NCBI GenBank assembly: GCA_028712695.1 | Contig: JAQTQZ010000015.1 | Location: forward strand, 29,207 to 93,206 | DNA: 64,000 nt | From: Methylovulum sp. | GTDB taxonomy: Bacteria > Pseudomonadota > Gammaproteobacteria > Methylococcales > Methylomonadaceae | Direction: 5' to 3' | In this document: piece by piece, positions 17,914 to 27,838 of the stretch | Layout of the letters: every line of letters starts with the position of its first letter | Position numbering within the stretch: position 1 is the stretch's first letter | Program-made: the position numbers and the translations under genes | The notes under the pieces: model-generated | The model's input: only the letters and a program-made list of their open reading frames with translations | Databases searched by the model: none | What the model was told of the DNA's origin: nothing

Positions 17914-18099
17914 TTAAAGAGTATTCATAGAACATGTTTTAAAAGCCGTGCGAGCAATATGGGGGAGTATAACATAGGGCTTTCTGGCGCCGCGCACCAT
18001 CCTCTCCTGAGCCTGCCAAGGGACGGTAATCGGGTCGTGCAGCCGCATTTTAAACGCGTTCATTAGAAAAACGGGCAGGACCATGAATATATCCGGCAC
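17914..18099 (-). CDS. Possible 61-aa frame in a GC-rich patch
   Basis: A GTG-started frame with a hydrophobic start and a basic, proline-rich middle (MRLHDPITVPWQAQERMVRG). The bases under it are clearly richer in GC than the flanks, which suggests constraint, a transferred fragment or a structured RNA. No family is recognised and no ribosome-binding site is clear. It lies upstream of the minus-strand terminator at 17504-17541, so it could be part of that transcript. Confidence 0.25.
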   Translation of the reverse strand: MPDIFMVLPVFLMNAFKMRLHDPITVPWQAQERMVRGARKPYVILPHIARTAFKTCSMNTL

Positions 18100-18345
18100 A
18101 TTAATGGCCCAACATTAGATACGCACAACCTGAATTGATTGTTCATAAGGCCAAGTTAAGATAACCGCTTTACTTACTCTCATAAACCATTTAAAAACAA
18201 CTGCAACCCTCCAAGACTGTGGTGTGAAAAGATCCAAAACACGCGTGCACTTTGATGCAAAGTTTGTTTTGGGCTTTTTGTGTATTGTTCTGGAAAGATA
18301 CGTAATATCTTTAAGCAACTTCTTAAACAGGCAAGGAAAACGATT

Positions 18346-21300
18346 ATGACAATTAAAGTGGCCCTCCGTCACAAAACCATCTACCACTTTGATCGGGCGG
18401 TATCCCTGTCGCCCCATGTGTTCCGCTTGCGTCCGGCGGTGCATAGCCGCACGCCGATTAAAGGCTACAGCTTACGCATTGAGCCTAAAGAACATTTTAT
18501 CAACTGGCAGCAAGACCCTTTCGGCAATATTTTGGCACGCGTGGTGTTCCCTGAAAAATGCCGCACGCTCAGCGTTGAAGTCGAAGTCATCGCCGATATG
18601 ACCGTCATCAATCCATTCGATTTTTTCGTCGAGGAATATGCTGAAAATTATCCGTTTAGCTATGAAAAACAATTGGCTAAAGAGTTGCAACCATATTTGG
18701 AAGCGACCGAAAACGGTGAACTGTTAACGAAATGGGTTGCGGCGTTTGATTTAAAAAAACGCCCTATCAATGACTTTTTAGTTGATGTGAACCGCGCACT
18801 GTTTTTGGCCATCAGCTATAACATCCGCATGGAAGTCGGCATCCAAAGTTGTGAGGAAACCTTGGAAAAACGTAGCGGCTCATGCCGGGATTCTGCTTGG
18901 CTGCTAGTACAGATACTACGCCACCTAGGGCTGGCGGCGCGGTTCGTGTCGGGTTATTTGGTGCAATTGACCGCCGACATCAAATCGCTGGACGGCCCGT
19001 CCGGCCCTGAACAGGATTTCACCGATTTACATGCCTGGACTGAAGTGTATATCCCGGGTGCCGGTTGGATTGGTCTCGACCCTACCTCCGGTTTGCTGGC
19101 AGGCGAAGGGCATATCCCGCTCGCCTGTACGCCAAGTCCCGCCAGTGCAGCACCGGTCAGCGGTGCGACTGACAAATGCGAAGTGGAATTTGAGTTCAGC
19201 AATACCGTTGAACGTCTCCACGAAGACCCGCGCGTCACCAAACCTTATACCGATGAGCAGTGGTATGCCATAGATGCGCTTGGGCAACAAGTGGACAGGC
19301 AATTTATTGCTGATGACGTCAAACTGACCATGGGCGGTGAACCGACCTTTGTTTCTGTCGATGACATGGAAGGCGATGAATGGAATACACACGCTGATGG
19401 TGCACATAAGCGCGAACGCGCACAAGAATTGACCAAGCGCTTGCGGGATGTGTTCGCAAAAGGTGCAATGCTGCATTACGGACAAGGCAAATGGTACCCT
19501 GGGGAGCCTGTACCACGCTGGCAATACGGTATATTCTGGCGCAAAGATGGCACGTCTGTCTGGCGTAATCCCGACTTGCTTGCCGATATTAATAAGGACT
19601 ACAACTATACGGCAAAGCACGCGCTATTATTTATTCAACAACTCACCCAGCACTTGGGCGTCAAACAACATTATGTCTCCCGGGCCTATGAAGATAGTTT
19701 TTATTATTTATGGCAAGAAGGTACTCTGCCAGAAAACATCAACCCCTTAAAATGTAATCTGAAGGATTCGATTGAGCGTAAAACCTTAACCAAACTGCTC
19801 GATGCCGATTTAGGCCAGCCGACAGGTTTTGCTTTGCCGCTTAAATGGAACTGGTTTGGACAAAGCTGGCAAAGCGGCCCGTGGGATTTTCGGCGTGGGC
19901 AAATGTTCCTGATCCCAGGTAATTCACCCATGGGCATGCGTATGCCGCTTAACAGCCTGCCTTGGGTTGCGCCGGACAAACGCGATACCCAAGAACCACA
20001 AAGCCTGTTTACCGACTTGCCTGAACTGGGGGATTATTACGGTGAAGTCACCCGCCGTTACAGCCATTTTGAGGAAAAACCTAACGAGCACCCCGAAATT
20101 GTCGGACAAGAACCGGGCGATGTGACAACGCCGCATGTTGAAGTGCCCCATACGGCGGTTTGCGTGGAACCACGGGATGGTCGGCTGCATATTTTTATGC
20201 CACCGCTGACCTTGCTGGAACATTACCTCGAATTGATTGCTGCGGTTGAAGCAACCGCAGCAAAACTGGCGATGCCAGTAGTGCTTGAAGGCTATGAGCC
20301 CCCCCGCGATTACCGGATTGAGCGACTGATGGTGACACCCGACCCGGGCGTTATCGAAGTCAATATCCACCCCTCAAAAAGCTGGCAAGAACTGGTCGAC
20401 AAAACAACCACTTTATATGAACAGGCCTTCCAAGTCCGGTTAGGCACGGAAAAATTCATGCTGGATGGCCGTCATACTGGCACTGGCGGTGGCAACCATA
20501 TTACCATCGGCGCGGAATCGCCGGTTGACAGCCCGATATTACGCCGTCCTGATATGCTACGTAGCTTAGTGACTTACTGGCAACATCATCCAGGTTTGTC
20601 TTATCTGTTTTCCGGCATGTTTATCGGCCCGACCAGCCAAGCACCACGTGTTGATGAAGGCCGGGACGAAAAATTATATGAGCTGGAAATCGCCTTCCAA
20701 CAAATCCCCGAAGGCGAAGTCCCTGCGCCATGGCTGGTTGACCGCCTGCTCCGGCATTTATTGACCGACATCACCGGCAACACGCACCGCGCCGAATTCT
20801 GTATCGACAAACTGTATTCACCGGATAGCGCCACAGGCCGGTTAGGTATCTTGGAACTGCGCGCCTTTGAAATGCCGCCTCATGCACGCATGTCGCTGGT
20901 GCAAATGGTCTTGCTGCGCTCGCTGATAGCATGGTTCTGGCGTAACCCCTATAAACACGATCTGATACGCTGGGGTACCGAGCTGCACGACCGCTTTATG
21001 CTGCCCCACTATGTCCGCGAAGACATGAAGCATGTCATTAAGGACCTGCAACGTGCCGGTTACGGTTTTGAACTGGAATGGCTGGATCCGTTTTTTGAAT
21101 TCCGCTTTCCACGCTACGGCACGACAATGATCGATGATATGGAACTGGAGTTACGGTTTGCCATTGAACCTTGGCACGTCTTGGGCGAAGAGGTGAGCAG
21201 CACCGGCACGGCGCGTTATGTCGATTCATCGGTGGAACGCGTGCAGGTCAAAGTGACGGGTTTTACCGAAGGCCGTTATGTGTTGGCCTGTAACGGCCGC

Positions 21301-21744
21301 CGCCTGCCGTTACGCAACAGCAAACGGCAAGGTGAATATGTCGCAGGGGTGCGCTACCGTGCGTGGCAACCCCCATCAGCACTGCACCCGACCATCATGC
21401 CGCATGTGCCACTGGTGTTTGATGTGATTGATACGTGGAACGGCCACGCGGTCGGCGGTTGCACTTACCATGTCGCCCATCCCGGCGGGCGCAGTTATGA
21501 TGCCTTTCCGGTCAACAGCTTCGAGGCGGAAGCCCGCCGCATCACCCGCTTCTGGGATTATGGCCATACTCCGGGCGTCGTCATCCGGCCACCGTTATCC
21601 GCATCGCCATCAGAGCCATCGGATAAACCATTAGTAAACAACTTCGTCGTCACCGATGCTGCGCCTCGGCCTATGGCACCACCGCCCGAAGAATTGAGCG
21701 AGGAATATCCGTTTACGCTGGATTTGCGGCATAGGAACCGGTAG
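18346..21744 (+). CDS. Large transglutaminase-DUF2126 protein
   Basis: A 1132-aa cytoplasmic protein with an N-terminal bacterial transglutaminase-like domain (about 1-85), a transglutaminase core with the full Cys180-His229-Asp245 triad (GSCRDS, DLHAW, GLDPTSG), and a long C-terminal DUF2126 region (about 330-1110). It should cleave or transfer at amide bonds, perhaps undoing or completing what the neighbouring ATP-grasp enzymes make. The ATG at 18346 is preferred: AAGGA lies 8 bases upstream and the protein then starts like the family (MTIKVALRHK). It heads the right-hand operon. Confidence 0.92.
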   Translation: MTIKVALRHKTIYHFDRAVSLSPHVFRLRPAVHSRTPIKGYSLRIEPKEHFINWQQDPFGNILARVVFPEKCRTLSVEVEVIADMTVINPFDFFVEEYAENYPFSYEKQLAKELQPYLEATENGELLTKWVAAFDLKKRPINDFLVDVNRALFLAISYNIRMEVGIQSCEETLEKRSGSCRDSAWLLVQILRHLGLAARFVSGYLVQLTADIKSLDGPSGPEQDFTDLHAWTEVYIPGAGWIGLDPTSGLLAGEGHIPLACTPSPASAAPVSGATDKCEVEFEFSNTVERLHEDPRVTKPYTDEQWYAIDALGQQVDRQFIADDVKLTMGGEPTFVSVDDMEGDEWNTHADGAHKRERAQELTKRLRDVFAKGAMLHYGQGKWYPGEPVPRWQYGIFWRKDGTSVWRNPDLLADINKDYNYTAKHALLFIQQLTQHLGVKQHYVSRAYEDSFYYLWQEGTLPENINPLKCNLKDSIERKTLTKLLDADLGQPTGFALPLKWNWFGQSWQSGPWDFRRGQMFLIPGNSPMGMRMPLNSLPWVAPDKRDTQEPQSLFTDLPELGDYYGEVTRRYSHFEEKPNEHPEIVGQEPGDVTTPHVEVPHTAVCVEPRDGRLHIFMPPLTLLEHYLELIAAVEATAAKLAMPVVLEGYEPPRDYRIERLMVTPDPGVIEVNIHPSKSWQELVDKTTTLYEQAFQVRLGTEKFMLDGRHTGTGGGNHITIGAESPVDSPILRRPDMLRSLVTYWQHHPGLSYLFSGMFIGPTSQAPRVDEGRDEKLYELEIAFQQIPEGEVPAPWLVDRLLRHLLTDITGNTHRAEFCIDKLYSPDSATGRLGILELRAFEMPPHARMSLVQMVLLRSLIAWFWRNPYKHDLIRWGTELHDRFMLPHYVREDMKHVIKDLQRAGYGFELEWLDPFFEFRFPRYGTTMIDDMELELRFAIEPWHVLGEEVSSTGTARYVDSSVERVQVKVTGFTEGRYVLACNGRRLPLRNSKRQGEYVAGVRYRAWQPPSALHPTIMPHVPLVFDVIDTWNGHAVGGCTYHVAHPGGRSYDAFPVNSFEAEARRITRFWDYGHTPGVVIRPPLSASPSEPSDKPLVNNFVVTDAAPRPMAPPPEELSEEYPFTLDLRHRNR

Positions 21745-21786
21745 GCCGTTAGCTTGAGACGTACCCACAAGACATAAAAAGCAATA

Positions 21787-21827
21787 AACCCCAACAGGGA
21801 TAATCATGATTGTTGGGGTTCTTTTTT
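21787..21827 (+). terminator. Rho-independent terminator
   Basis: AACCCCAACA (21787-21796) pairs with TGTTGGGGTT (21811-21820), followed by C and six T. It follows the large transglutaminase gene, so the next gene may have its own promoter or depend on readthrough. Confidence 0.8.
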
Positions 21828-21893
21828 ATGCCCCAAAGGCTATGCCTCAACCTACACTTCTGGAAAAACTGAATACATATAAAGGGCTATATC

Positions 21894-24470
21894 GTGGGTA
21901 ATGCAGAGACGGCAACCAACACTATCGGTGTGCAATATTACGAAACACGGTTGGGTGTCTACGATGAAATGGTTGCCACTGAACATAAGGTGCTGCCTTA
22001 TTGGGAACGTTTCATTGGTGCACTGGAAACTATGGGCAGTGACGAAATTGGCCACCGCCGCCGCGAAGCCCAACGGTTATTACGTGAAAATGGCGTCACT
22101 TACAACGTCTACGGGGGGGATGAGCAAAAGCTTGCTCGGCCTTGGCGCCTAGACCCCGTACCTTTGCTGATCAGCAGTGAAGAATGGTTAACTATTGAAG
22201 CGGGCCTGAAACAGCGGGCGGAACTGCTGAACTTGATTTTAAAAGACATTTATGGCGAACAAACCTTGCTTAAAAAGGGCTTACTACCCGCAGAGTTGGT
22301 TTTTGGCCATAACGGTTTCTTTCATGCCTGCGTGGGCACTTTACCCAATCACCCTAAACAACTGGCCCTGTACTCGGCAAATTTGGTGCGCGGTTCAAAA
22401 GGACGGTTATGGGTATTAAGCGACCGCACCCAAGCGCCCTCAGGGTCGGGTTATGCACTGGAAAACCGCACGGTGATGACGCGTATCCTAGCGGATATTT
22501 TCCGCGAAACCCAAGTACAGCGCATAGGCGGTTTTTTTAAAGGCTTGGACAAAGGCCTAACGACTATTGCCCGGCATAATAAAGACAATCCTCGCATCGT
22601 TGTGCTCACCCCGGGGCCGTTTAATGAAACCTACTTTGAACACGCCTATCTGGCTTCTTACTTAGGCTATACCTTAGTCCAAGGTGACGACTTGACGGTA
22701 CGTGATGGTTATGTCTGGTTGAAATCATTGGAAGGCCTACAACCGGTTGATGTCATTTTACGCCGCCTTGATGATTCTTTCTGCGACCCGCTGACCTTGC
22801 GTAGCAATTCGCGGTTAGGCATTACCGGACTTTTGGAAGCGGTGCGGCGGGGCAATGTCGTTGTTGCCAATCCGTTGGGCAGTAGCGTGTTAGAAAACCC
22901 TGGGTTATTGGCATTTCTGCCCAAATTGGCACGGTATTTTTTAAACGAGGATTTACTTCTGCCTTCCGTGGCAAGTTGGTGGTGCGGCCAGAGCCGTGAG
23001 CGTGATTTTGTGCTTAACAATCTCGACAAACTGATTATCAAGCAAATTAACCGCGGGCAAGGCAACCAAACCCTTTACGGCAGTAGGTTAAGCAGTACAG
23101 ATAAAGACAGCCTACGCGCGGCCATCATTGCCAAGCCCTATTTATACGTTGGCCAAGAGCAATTTAGTTTTTCCATGGTCCCCTCGTTTATCGACCACCA
23201 CATTGAACCGCGTAATGCCGTGTTACGAAGCTTTATTGTTGCCAACGGCGAGGATTATCAAGTTATGCCTGGGGGGCTTACCCGTGTTGCGCGGGATAAA
23301 GATGATATTGTTGTATCCAATCAGGCTGGCGGAATTAGCAAAGACACGTGGGTATTGGCTACCGAGGATGACAAACCAGCGGGAGTGACGCCGCAATCCA
23401 GCCGCAATCAATTTATTGATGCGGTTGCCGAACCCTTGACCAGCCGTGCCGCCGATCATTTGTTCTGGGTCGGGCGTTATTTAGAACGCATTGATGGTGC
23501 TGCGCGGCTGTTGCGCACAATATTACTTAAATACCGGGATACCCAAGAATTTAAAGAAGCCACCGATACGCATTGCTTAACCGTGTTACTACGCTCACTC
23601 ACCCACGTCACGGCGACTTACCCAGGCTTCGCTAAAAATGGGGAAAAATTATTGGCGGCACCTGAAACCGAACTTTTTTCATTAGCCAAAGACAGTAAAC
23701 GCCCCGGCTCGCTAGCGGCAAATATCCAGGCCTTTGTGCAATCAGCCTTTAGTATCAGGGACTTATGGTCACAGGACACTTGGCGTAGTGTCGACAGCAT
23801 CCAACATCGTTGGCAACAACGGGTCATCAATAATGAGAGTGCCATTGAACCCTTGCAAAGCGGCCTTGATGAATTGATCACTGGTATTGTCGCCTTTACG
23901 GGGCTGACAACCGAGAGCATGACGCGAGAGGCCAGCTGGCTGATGCTGGACAGTGGGCGCAGACTTGAAAGGGCGTTGGTGCTGATTGCTTTGTTGCGTT
24001 CGACAATCGCCTTGCGGCATGACCAGGCCACCCAGAATCAAGTGTTAGAAGCCGTGTTGTTTTCAACCGATAGCCTAAACATTTATCTGCGCCGCTATCG
24101 CGCTTTTATCCAATTACCGATGTTGCTGGAGCTGTTATTGTTGGATGAAACACACCCGCGCTCGGTCGCTTATCAATTGCACCAATTGTCTATCCATATC
24201 AGTTTGTTGCCTAGGGAACACAATAAATGCCAGTTGAGTGAAGAGGAGCGGTTAATCATAAAAGCCTATACGGACTTGCGCTTAAGCAATGCGGCTGATT
24301 TACTCAAAGATGATGGGGATGAAGGGATTTACAAAGCCCTCGACATTTTGCTGACTGACACCACGACGCTATTATGGCGGGTGGCGGAAGTCATTGCCCG
24401 CGCCTACTTTAGCCATTCGCAAACATCGCAATTGATGACGGCCAATAACCCGCCCGAGGATGAGTTATGA
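21894..24470 (+). CDS. Circularly permuted ATP-grasp / alpha-E fusion protein
   Basis: This 858-aa protein joins a DUF404/407 ATP-grasp domain (about 1-490) to an alpha-E domain (about 510-840, starting with the SRAADHLFWVGRYLERIDGA region). These match the two separate proteins at 14602-16991, so the set is present twice in two arrangements. The start is GTG at 21894: AAAGGG lies 7 bases upstream and the frame is closed by a stop at 21870. It overlaps the next gene by ATGA, giving translational coupling. Confidence 0.92.
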   Translation: MGNAETATNTIGVQYYETRLGVYDEMVATEHKVLPYWERFIGALETMGSDEIGHRRREAQRLLRENGVTYNVYGGDEQKLARPWRLDPVPLLISSEEWLTIEAGLKQRAELLNLILKDIYGEQTLLKKGLLPAELVFGHNGFFHACVGTLPNHPKQLALYSANLVRGSKGRLWVLSDRTQAPSGSGYALENRTVMTRILADIFRETQVQRIGGFFKGLDKGLTTIARHNKDNPRIVVLTPGPFNETYFEHAYLASYLGYTLVQGDDLTVRDGYVWLKSLEGLQPVDVILRRLDDSFCDPLTLRSNSRLGITGLLEAVRRGNVVVANPLGSSVLENPGLLAFLPKLARYFLNEDLLLPSVASWWCGQSRERDFVLNNLDKLIIKQINRGQGNQTLYGSRLSSTDKDSLRAAIIAKPYLYVGQEQFSFSMVPSFIDHHIEPRNAVLRSFIVANGEDYQVMPGGLTRVARDKDDIVVSNQAGGISKDTWVLATEDDKPAGVTPQSSRNQFIDAVAEPLTSRAADHLFWVGRYLERIDGAARLLRTILLKYRDTQEFKEATDTHCLTVLLRSLTHVTATYPGFAKNGEKLLAAPETELFSLAKDSKRPGSLAANIQAFVQSAFSIRDLWSQDTWRSVDSIQHRWQQRVINNESAIEPLQSGLDELITGIVAFTGLTTESMTREASWLMLDSGRRLERALVLIALLRSTIALRHDQATQNQVLEAVLFSTDSLNIYLRRYRAFIQLPMLLELLLLDETHPRSVAYQLHQLSIHISLLPREHNKCQLSEEERLIIKAYTDLRLSNAADLLKDDGDEGIYKALDILLTDTTTLLWRVAEVIARAYFSHSQTSQLMTANNPPEDEL

Positions 24471-25432
24471 AGTACCGAATCACCCATACAACGGTTTACA
24501 ATTACAGCCAGTCCGTAGGCTTATGTCAAAATGAAGCCCGTTTGCAGCCCCGCGATTTTTGGCGGCAACGCTGTGAGTCCAGCTGTTTTGAAATCACGCC
24601 CATACCCGTGGATTTTCGTGAATTCACTGATTTTTTTGGCAACCGGGTCGCCTATTTCGCCATCCAACAACCACATAAACAACTTGTTGTCACCGCAATC
24701 AGCGAGGTGGCACTATTCCCCAGACCCGACATAACGGGTTTGCTTAAGCACTTATCTTGGGAACAAGTGCGTGATAAGTTGCAAGAAACACCCGGCCAAA
24801 CGGCCAACCGGTATCAAAACCAGAGCCAGTTACAAATTCAAGGCCAATCCCAATCCCAGGATCAGACGCAAGATTCGGGACAGGAAATACTGGAGGCACG
24901 GTACTATGTTTTAGACTCGCCAATGATTACGACAAGCCGTGAGCTTGCCGATTACGCCCGCCCCTCATTCCAACCCGACCGCCCGCTACTTGATGTCGTG
25001 CGTGATTTAATGCAGCGTATTTACGCTAATTTTACTTACGACCCGACTTTTACCACTATTGCAACACCGTTATCTGAAGTGCTTTTGCATCGGCGTGGCG
25101 TCTGCCAGGATTTTGCCCATCTGGCTATCGGTTGCCTGCGCAGCTTTGGGCTTGCCGCGCGCTATATCAGCGGTTATGTAGAAACCTTACCAGAGCCAGG
25201 CCAACAACGCTTAGTCGGGGCGGATGCCTCGCATGCTTGGTTTGCTGTTTACTTACCCGGTACCGGCTGGGTAGAATTTGATCCTACAAATAATAAATTA
25301 CCGTTCGACCAACATATCACCTTAGCATGGGGACGTGACTTTGCCGATGTGACCCCTCTCAAAGGCATCGCTTACGGTGGTGGCCAACACATGCTATCCG
25401 TATCGGTGGATGTGCTGCGTCTCGAACAATAA
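24467..25432 (+). CDS. Transglutaminase family protein
   Basis: A 321-aa protein with an N-terminal transglutaminase-associated beta domain (MKYRITHTTVYNYSQSVGL) and a core with Cys213-His256-Asp272 (GVCQDFAHL, SHAWF, FDPTN). Between them, at about 113-140, is a Gln/Ser-rich low-complexity linker unlike the rest. Its ATG overlaps the upstream stop. It is a probable peptidase or amide transferase acting with the ATP-grasp partner. Confidence 0.92.
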   Translation: MKYRITHTTVYNYSQSVGLCQNEARLQPRDFWRQRCESSCFEITPIPVDFREFTDFFGNRVAYFAIQQPHKQLVVTAISEVALFPRPDITGLLKHLSWEQVRDKLQETPGQTANRYQNQSQLQIQGQSQSQDQTQDSGQEILEARYYVLDSPMITTSRELADYARPSFQPDRPLLDVVRDLMQRIYANFTYDPTFTTIATPLSEVLLHRRGVCQDFAHLAIGCLRSFGLAARYISGYVETLPEPGQQRLVGADASHAWFAVYLPGTGWVEFDPTNNKLPFDQHITLAWGRDFADVTPLKGIAYGGGQHMLSVSVDVLRLEQ

Positions 25433-25492
25433 CCAATCCTTCACCGCGTTGTGGTGATTATTTTCAATAACCTAAACTAATAACGAGGCTTT

Positions 25493-26188
25493 ATGGCAAC
25501 TATACATCTTATCGGCGGCGAAAAAGGCGGTGTGGGCAAATCCGTGGTTGCGCGGGTACTGGCGCAATATATGATTGACAGCAACATCCCATTTATCGGT
25601 TTTGATACCGACCGTTCACACGGGGCATTATTGCGGTTTTATAGCGATTATGCGTCACCTACAATCATTGATGATTATCACAGCTTGGACGCCATTATTG
25701 AAACAGCGGCAGAAAACCCAGACCAACGTATACTGGTTGACTTGGCCGCCCAAACCCATCACCCACTGGCGTCCTGGATCGATGAGTCCGGGGTATTGGA
25801 GCTGGCAGAAGAGCTGGGTATTGGCCTAACTTATTGGAATGTCATGGATTCCGGCAAGGATTGTGTGGAACTGCTCGACAAACTGCTCGACTATTATGGT
25901 ACTAAGTTAAATTATGTGTTGGTGCAAAACCAACTTAGAGACGAAGATTTTACGCTGCTTGAGTTTTCTGGGGTCAAAGATCGGGCGTTGGACATGCATG
26001 CCAAAGTAATGAAGCTAAAACGCCTGTACACCCCTATCATGACGACCATTGACGGTAACAATTCAAGCTTCTGGGCGGCAAAAAACCGTGATTTTGACAA
26101 TCTCAACACGCTAGGTTTACTTGACCGGCAGCGGGTAAAAATGTGGTTGAACCACGCTTATAGCCAACTTGATATGCTGGATGTTTAA
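25493..26188 (+). CDS. ParA/MinD-like P-loop ATPase
   Basis: A 231-aa deviant-Walker ATPase (GEKGGVGKSVV at about 9-19) with the ParA-type second motif (FDTDRSHG) and a third strand ending LVDLAAQ. No DNA-binding or CheY-like extension is seen, so it is a bare ParA fold. It is unusual in this company: it sits between two transglutaminase genes in the same direction, 60 and 30 bases from them. A role in placing or regulating the complex is a guess. Some resemblance to plasmid mobilisation ATPases suggests possible recruitment from mobile DNA. Confidence 0.85.
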   Translation: MATIHLIGGEKGGVGKSVVARVLAQYMIDSNIPFIGFDTDRSHGALLRFYSDYASPTIIDDYHSLDAIIETAAENPDQRILVDLAAQTHHPLASWIDESGVLELAEELGIGLTYWNVMDSGKDCVELLDKLLDYYGTKLNYVLVQNQLRDEDFTLLEFSGVKDRALDMHAKVMKLKRLYTPIMTTIDGNNSSFWAAKNRDFDNLNTLGLLDRQRVKMWLNHAYSQLDMLDV

Positions 26189-26218
26189 CCTCGGCAATCC
26201 CTTATCAACGGACAAGTA

Positions 26219-27016
26219 ATGGAACTCAGGGTCAGCTGCAATCTTTGTTTTCAGATAGATGACGTAGCCGCATTAATACTGATGCTACGCCCGTTCAGAG
26301 GCATACAACAATGGGTCATGCGCGAGACTTACACAATAAAACCAGCTGTGGCTATCATTGAAAGCACTGACAGCTATGGCAATTCTTACCAACGTTTGGT
26401 TGCATATCCCGGCGAATTGCTTATTTACACGGCGGCGGAAGTTATTGTGGAAGACTACCAAGAGACGTCTCCTGGTGCCTGTTTTATTGAAATCCAAAAC
26501 CTGCCGGATAATGTCTTACCCTTTTTGCTGCCCAGCCGCTATTGCGAATCCGACCGGTTTGGCGAATTGGCCCGAACCATCACGAGCGACGCCATGCCGG
26601 GTTATGACCAAGTCTACAAAATAGTTGAATGGATAAGGCTAGCCGTACACTACATTCCCGGTTCCAGTGATTTTCCGCTATCAGCCCTTGAAATACACCA
26701 GCGCGGTTACGGCGTGTGCCGGGATCTTGCCCATTTGGGTATTGCCTTATGCCGTAGCATCAGCATTCCTGCCCGTATCGTCGTGGGCTATTTGCACAAT
26801 CTGGAACCTATGGACATGCACGCTTGGTTTGAGGCTTATGTTGGCGGTCGCTGGTACACGTTTGATCCGACTCAAGCCGATTTATTCGGTGGACGGGTCA
26901 TCATTGCATTCGGACGCGATGCTGCAGATGTTTCAGTATTTCACCAGTTTGGCTCAGGCGCTTTATTAACGCGTATGCAAGTCAACGTCGAAATTCTCCA
27001 TAATACTGTCAATTGA
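26219..27016 (+). CDS. Transglutaminase family protein
   Basis: A third transglutaminase of 265 aa, with Cys167-His201-Asp216 (GVCRDLAHLG, MHAWFEAY, FDPTQ). The N-terminal half differs from the other two in the cluster and lacks the standard transglutaminase N-terminal start. It directly precedes the Anbu gene, a pairing common in genomes with this system. It is probably a soluble cytoplasmic enzyme, since no signal peptide is seen. Confidence 0.9.
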   Translation: MELRVSCNLCFQIDDVAALILMLRPFRGIQQWVMRETYTIKPAVAIIESTDSYGNSYQRLVAYPGELLIYTAAEVIVEDYQETSPGACFIEIQNLPDNVLPFLLPSRYCESDRFGELARTITSDAMPGYDQVYKIVEWIRLAVHYIPGSSDFPLSALEIHQRGYGVCRDLAHLGIALCRSISIPARIVVGYLHNLEPMDMHAWFEAYVGGRWYTFDPTQADLFGGRVIIAFGRDAADVSVFHQFGSGALLTRMQVNVEILHNTVN

Positions 27017-27082
27017 TTGCGCAATTCTAAACAAAAAAGATTAAAATGCCCTCTATCTTGAACGTCCCATAACATTTTTACT

Positions 27083-27838
27083 ATGACTTATTGTATTGCA
27101 GCTTCTATAAACGAAGGACTTATTTTGGTTTCTGACTCAAGAACCAATGCCGGTATTGATAACGTCAGCACGCACGGCAAAATGCACGCCTTTGATACCC
27201 ATAGTGACCGTATAATTGTTCTGCTTTGCGCCGGAAATCTTGCGACTACCCAAGCCGTACTTGAGCAAATACACCGAGATAAAATCAAAGAAGCTGAAAT
27301 TAACATCAATACTGTGGAATGCCTGTCAGAAGCCGCTGCTTATTTAGGCCACATTAGCGTAGAAAAACAAAAGCAGCACCTTCACTCAGAAGGGCAATCC
27401 GCCTTTAACCCTTCAGCGACGTTTATCTTGGCAGGTCAAATCGGGGATGAACCGCACGGTGCTTATATGGTTTATTCCGAGGGCAACAGCATCACCAGTT
27501 CTGCCAACACCCCTTTCTTGCAAATAGGCGAAAGCAAATATGGCAAACCCATACTCGACCGCTTTCTGAAACTGGACACACCGATAGATGAAGCGGCACG
27601 TTGCTGTCTAGTATCGATGGATTCTACCATCCGCAGTAACGCCAGCGTCGGCGCACCAGTGGAAATGCTGATTTACCACAAAGATAGCTTCAGCTTTAGT
27701 GATTATTATTGCTTTGATAGCGATGATGACTACATGCTTCACTTAAGGCGCCGCTGGGAAAGCAAGCTGAGCGAAGCCATTGCCGCACTGCCTTCGCTGG
27801 ATAAAAAATCAATTAAATCCATGAGGGTTGACCTTTAA
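27083..27838 (+). CDS. Anbu-type proteasome-related peptidase
   Basis: This 251-aa protein belongs to the Ntn-hydrolase proteasome beta-like family known as Anbu or BPH, relatives of HslV. After Met removal the N-terminal Thr (MTYCIAASINEGLILVSDSR region) would be the nucleophile; the Asp in SDSR and the Lys in HGKMHAF fit the conserved beta-subunit positions. The family is known to occur next to transglutaminase, ATP-grasp and alpha-E genes, as here. It probably assembles into rings or helices that degrade or process peptides. It has no HslU-like ATPase beside it. Confidence 0.9.
   Translation: MTYCIAASINEGLILVSDSRTNAGIDNVSTHGKMHAFDTHSDRIIVLLCAGNLATTQAVLEQIHRDKIKEAEININTVECLSEAAAYLGHISVEKQKQHLHSEGQSAFNPSATFILAGQIGDEPHGAYMVYSEGNSITSSANTPFLQIGESKYGKPILDRFLKLDTPIDEAARCCLVSMDSTIRSNASVGAPVEMLIYHKDSFSFSDYYCFDSDDDYMLHLRRRWESKLSEAIAALPSLDKKSIKSMRVDL

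Larger units (their letters stand above)
16992..18345. other. 1.35-kb AT-rich intergenic region between divergent operons
   Basis: This separates the left ATP-grasp/alpha-E operon from the right transglutaminase operon and should hold both promoters. I find no convincing large gene. It contains a strong hairpin (17504-17541), one possible 67-aa membrane-protein gene (17595-17798) and a GC-richer patch (about 17935-18070) with a short minus-strand frame. A weak hairpin lies around CCTTAC/GTAAGG near 17310-17330. Confidence 0.6.

Noticed and set aside
18115..18444. 109-aa minus-strand frame before the large transglutaminase
   Set aside because: It overlaps the transglutaminase start on the opposite strand and lacks a ribosome-binding site or motif.
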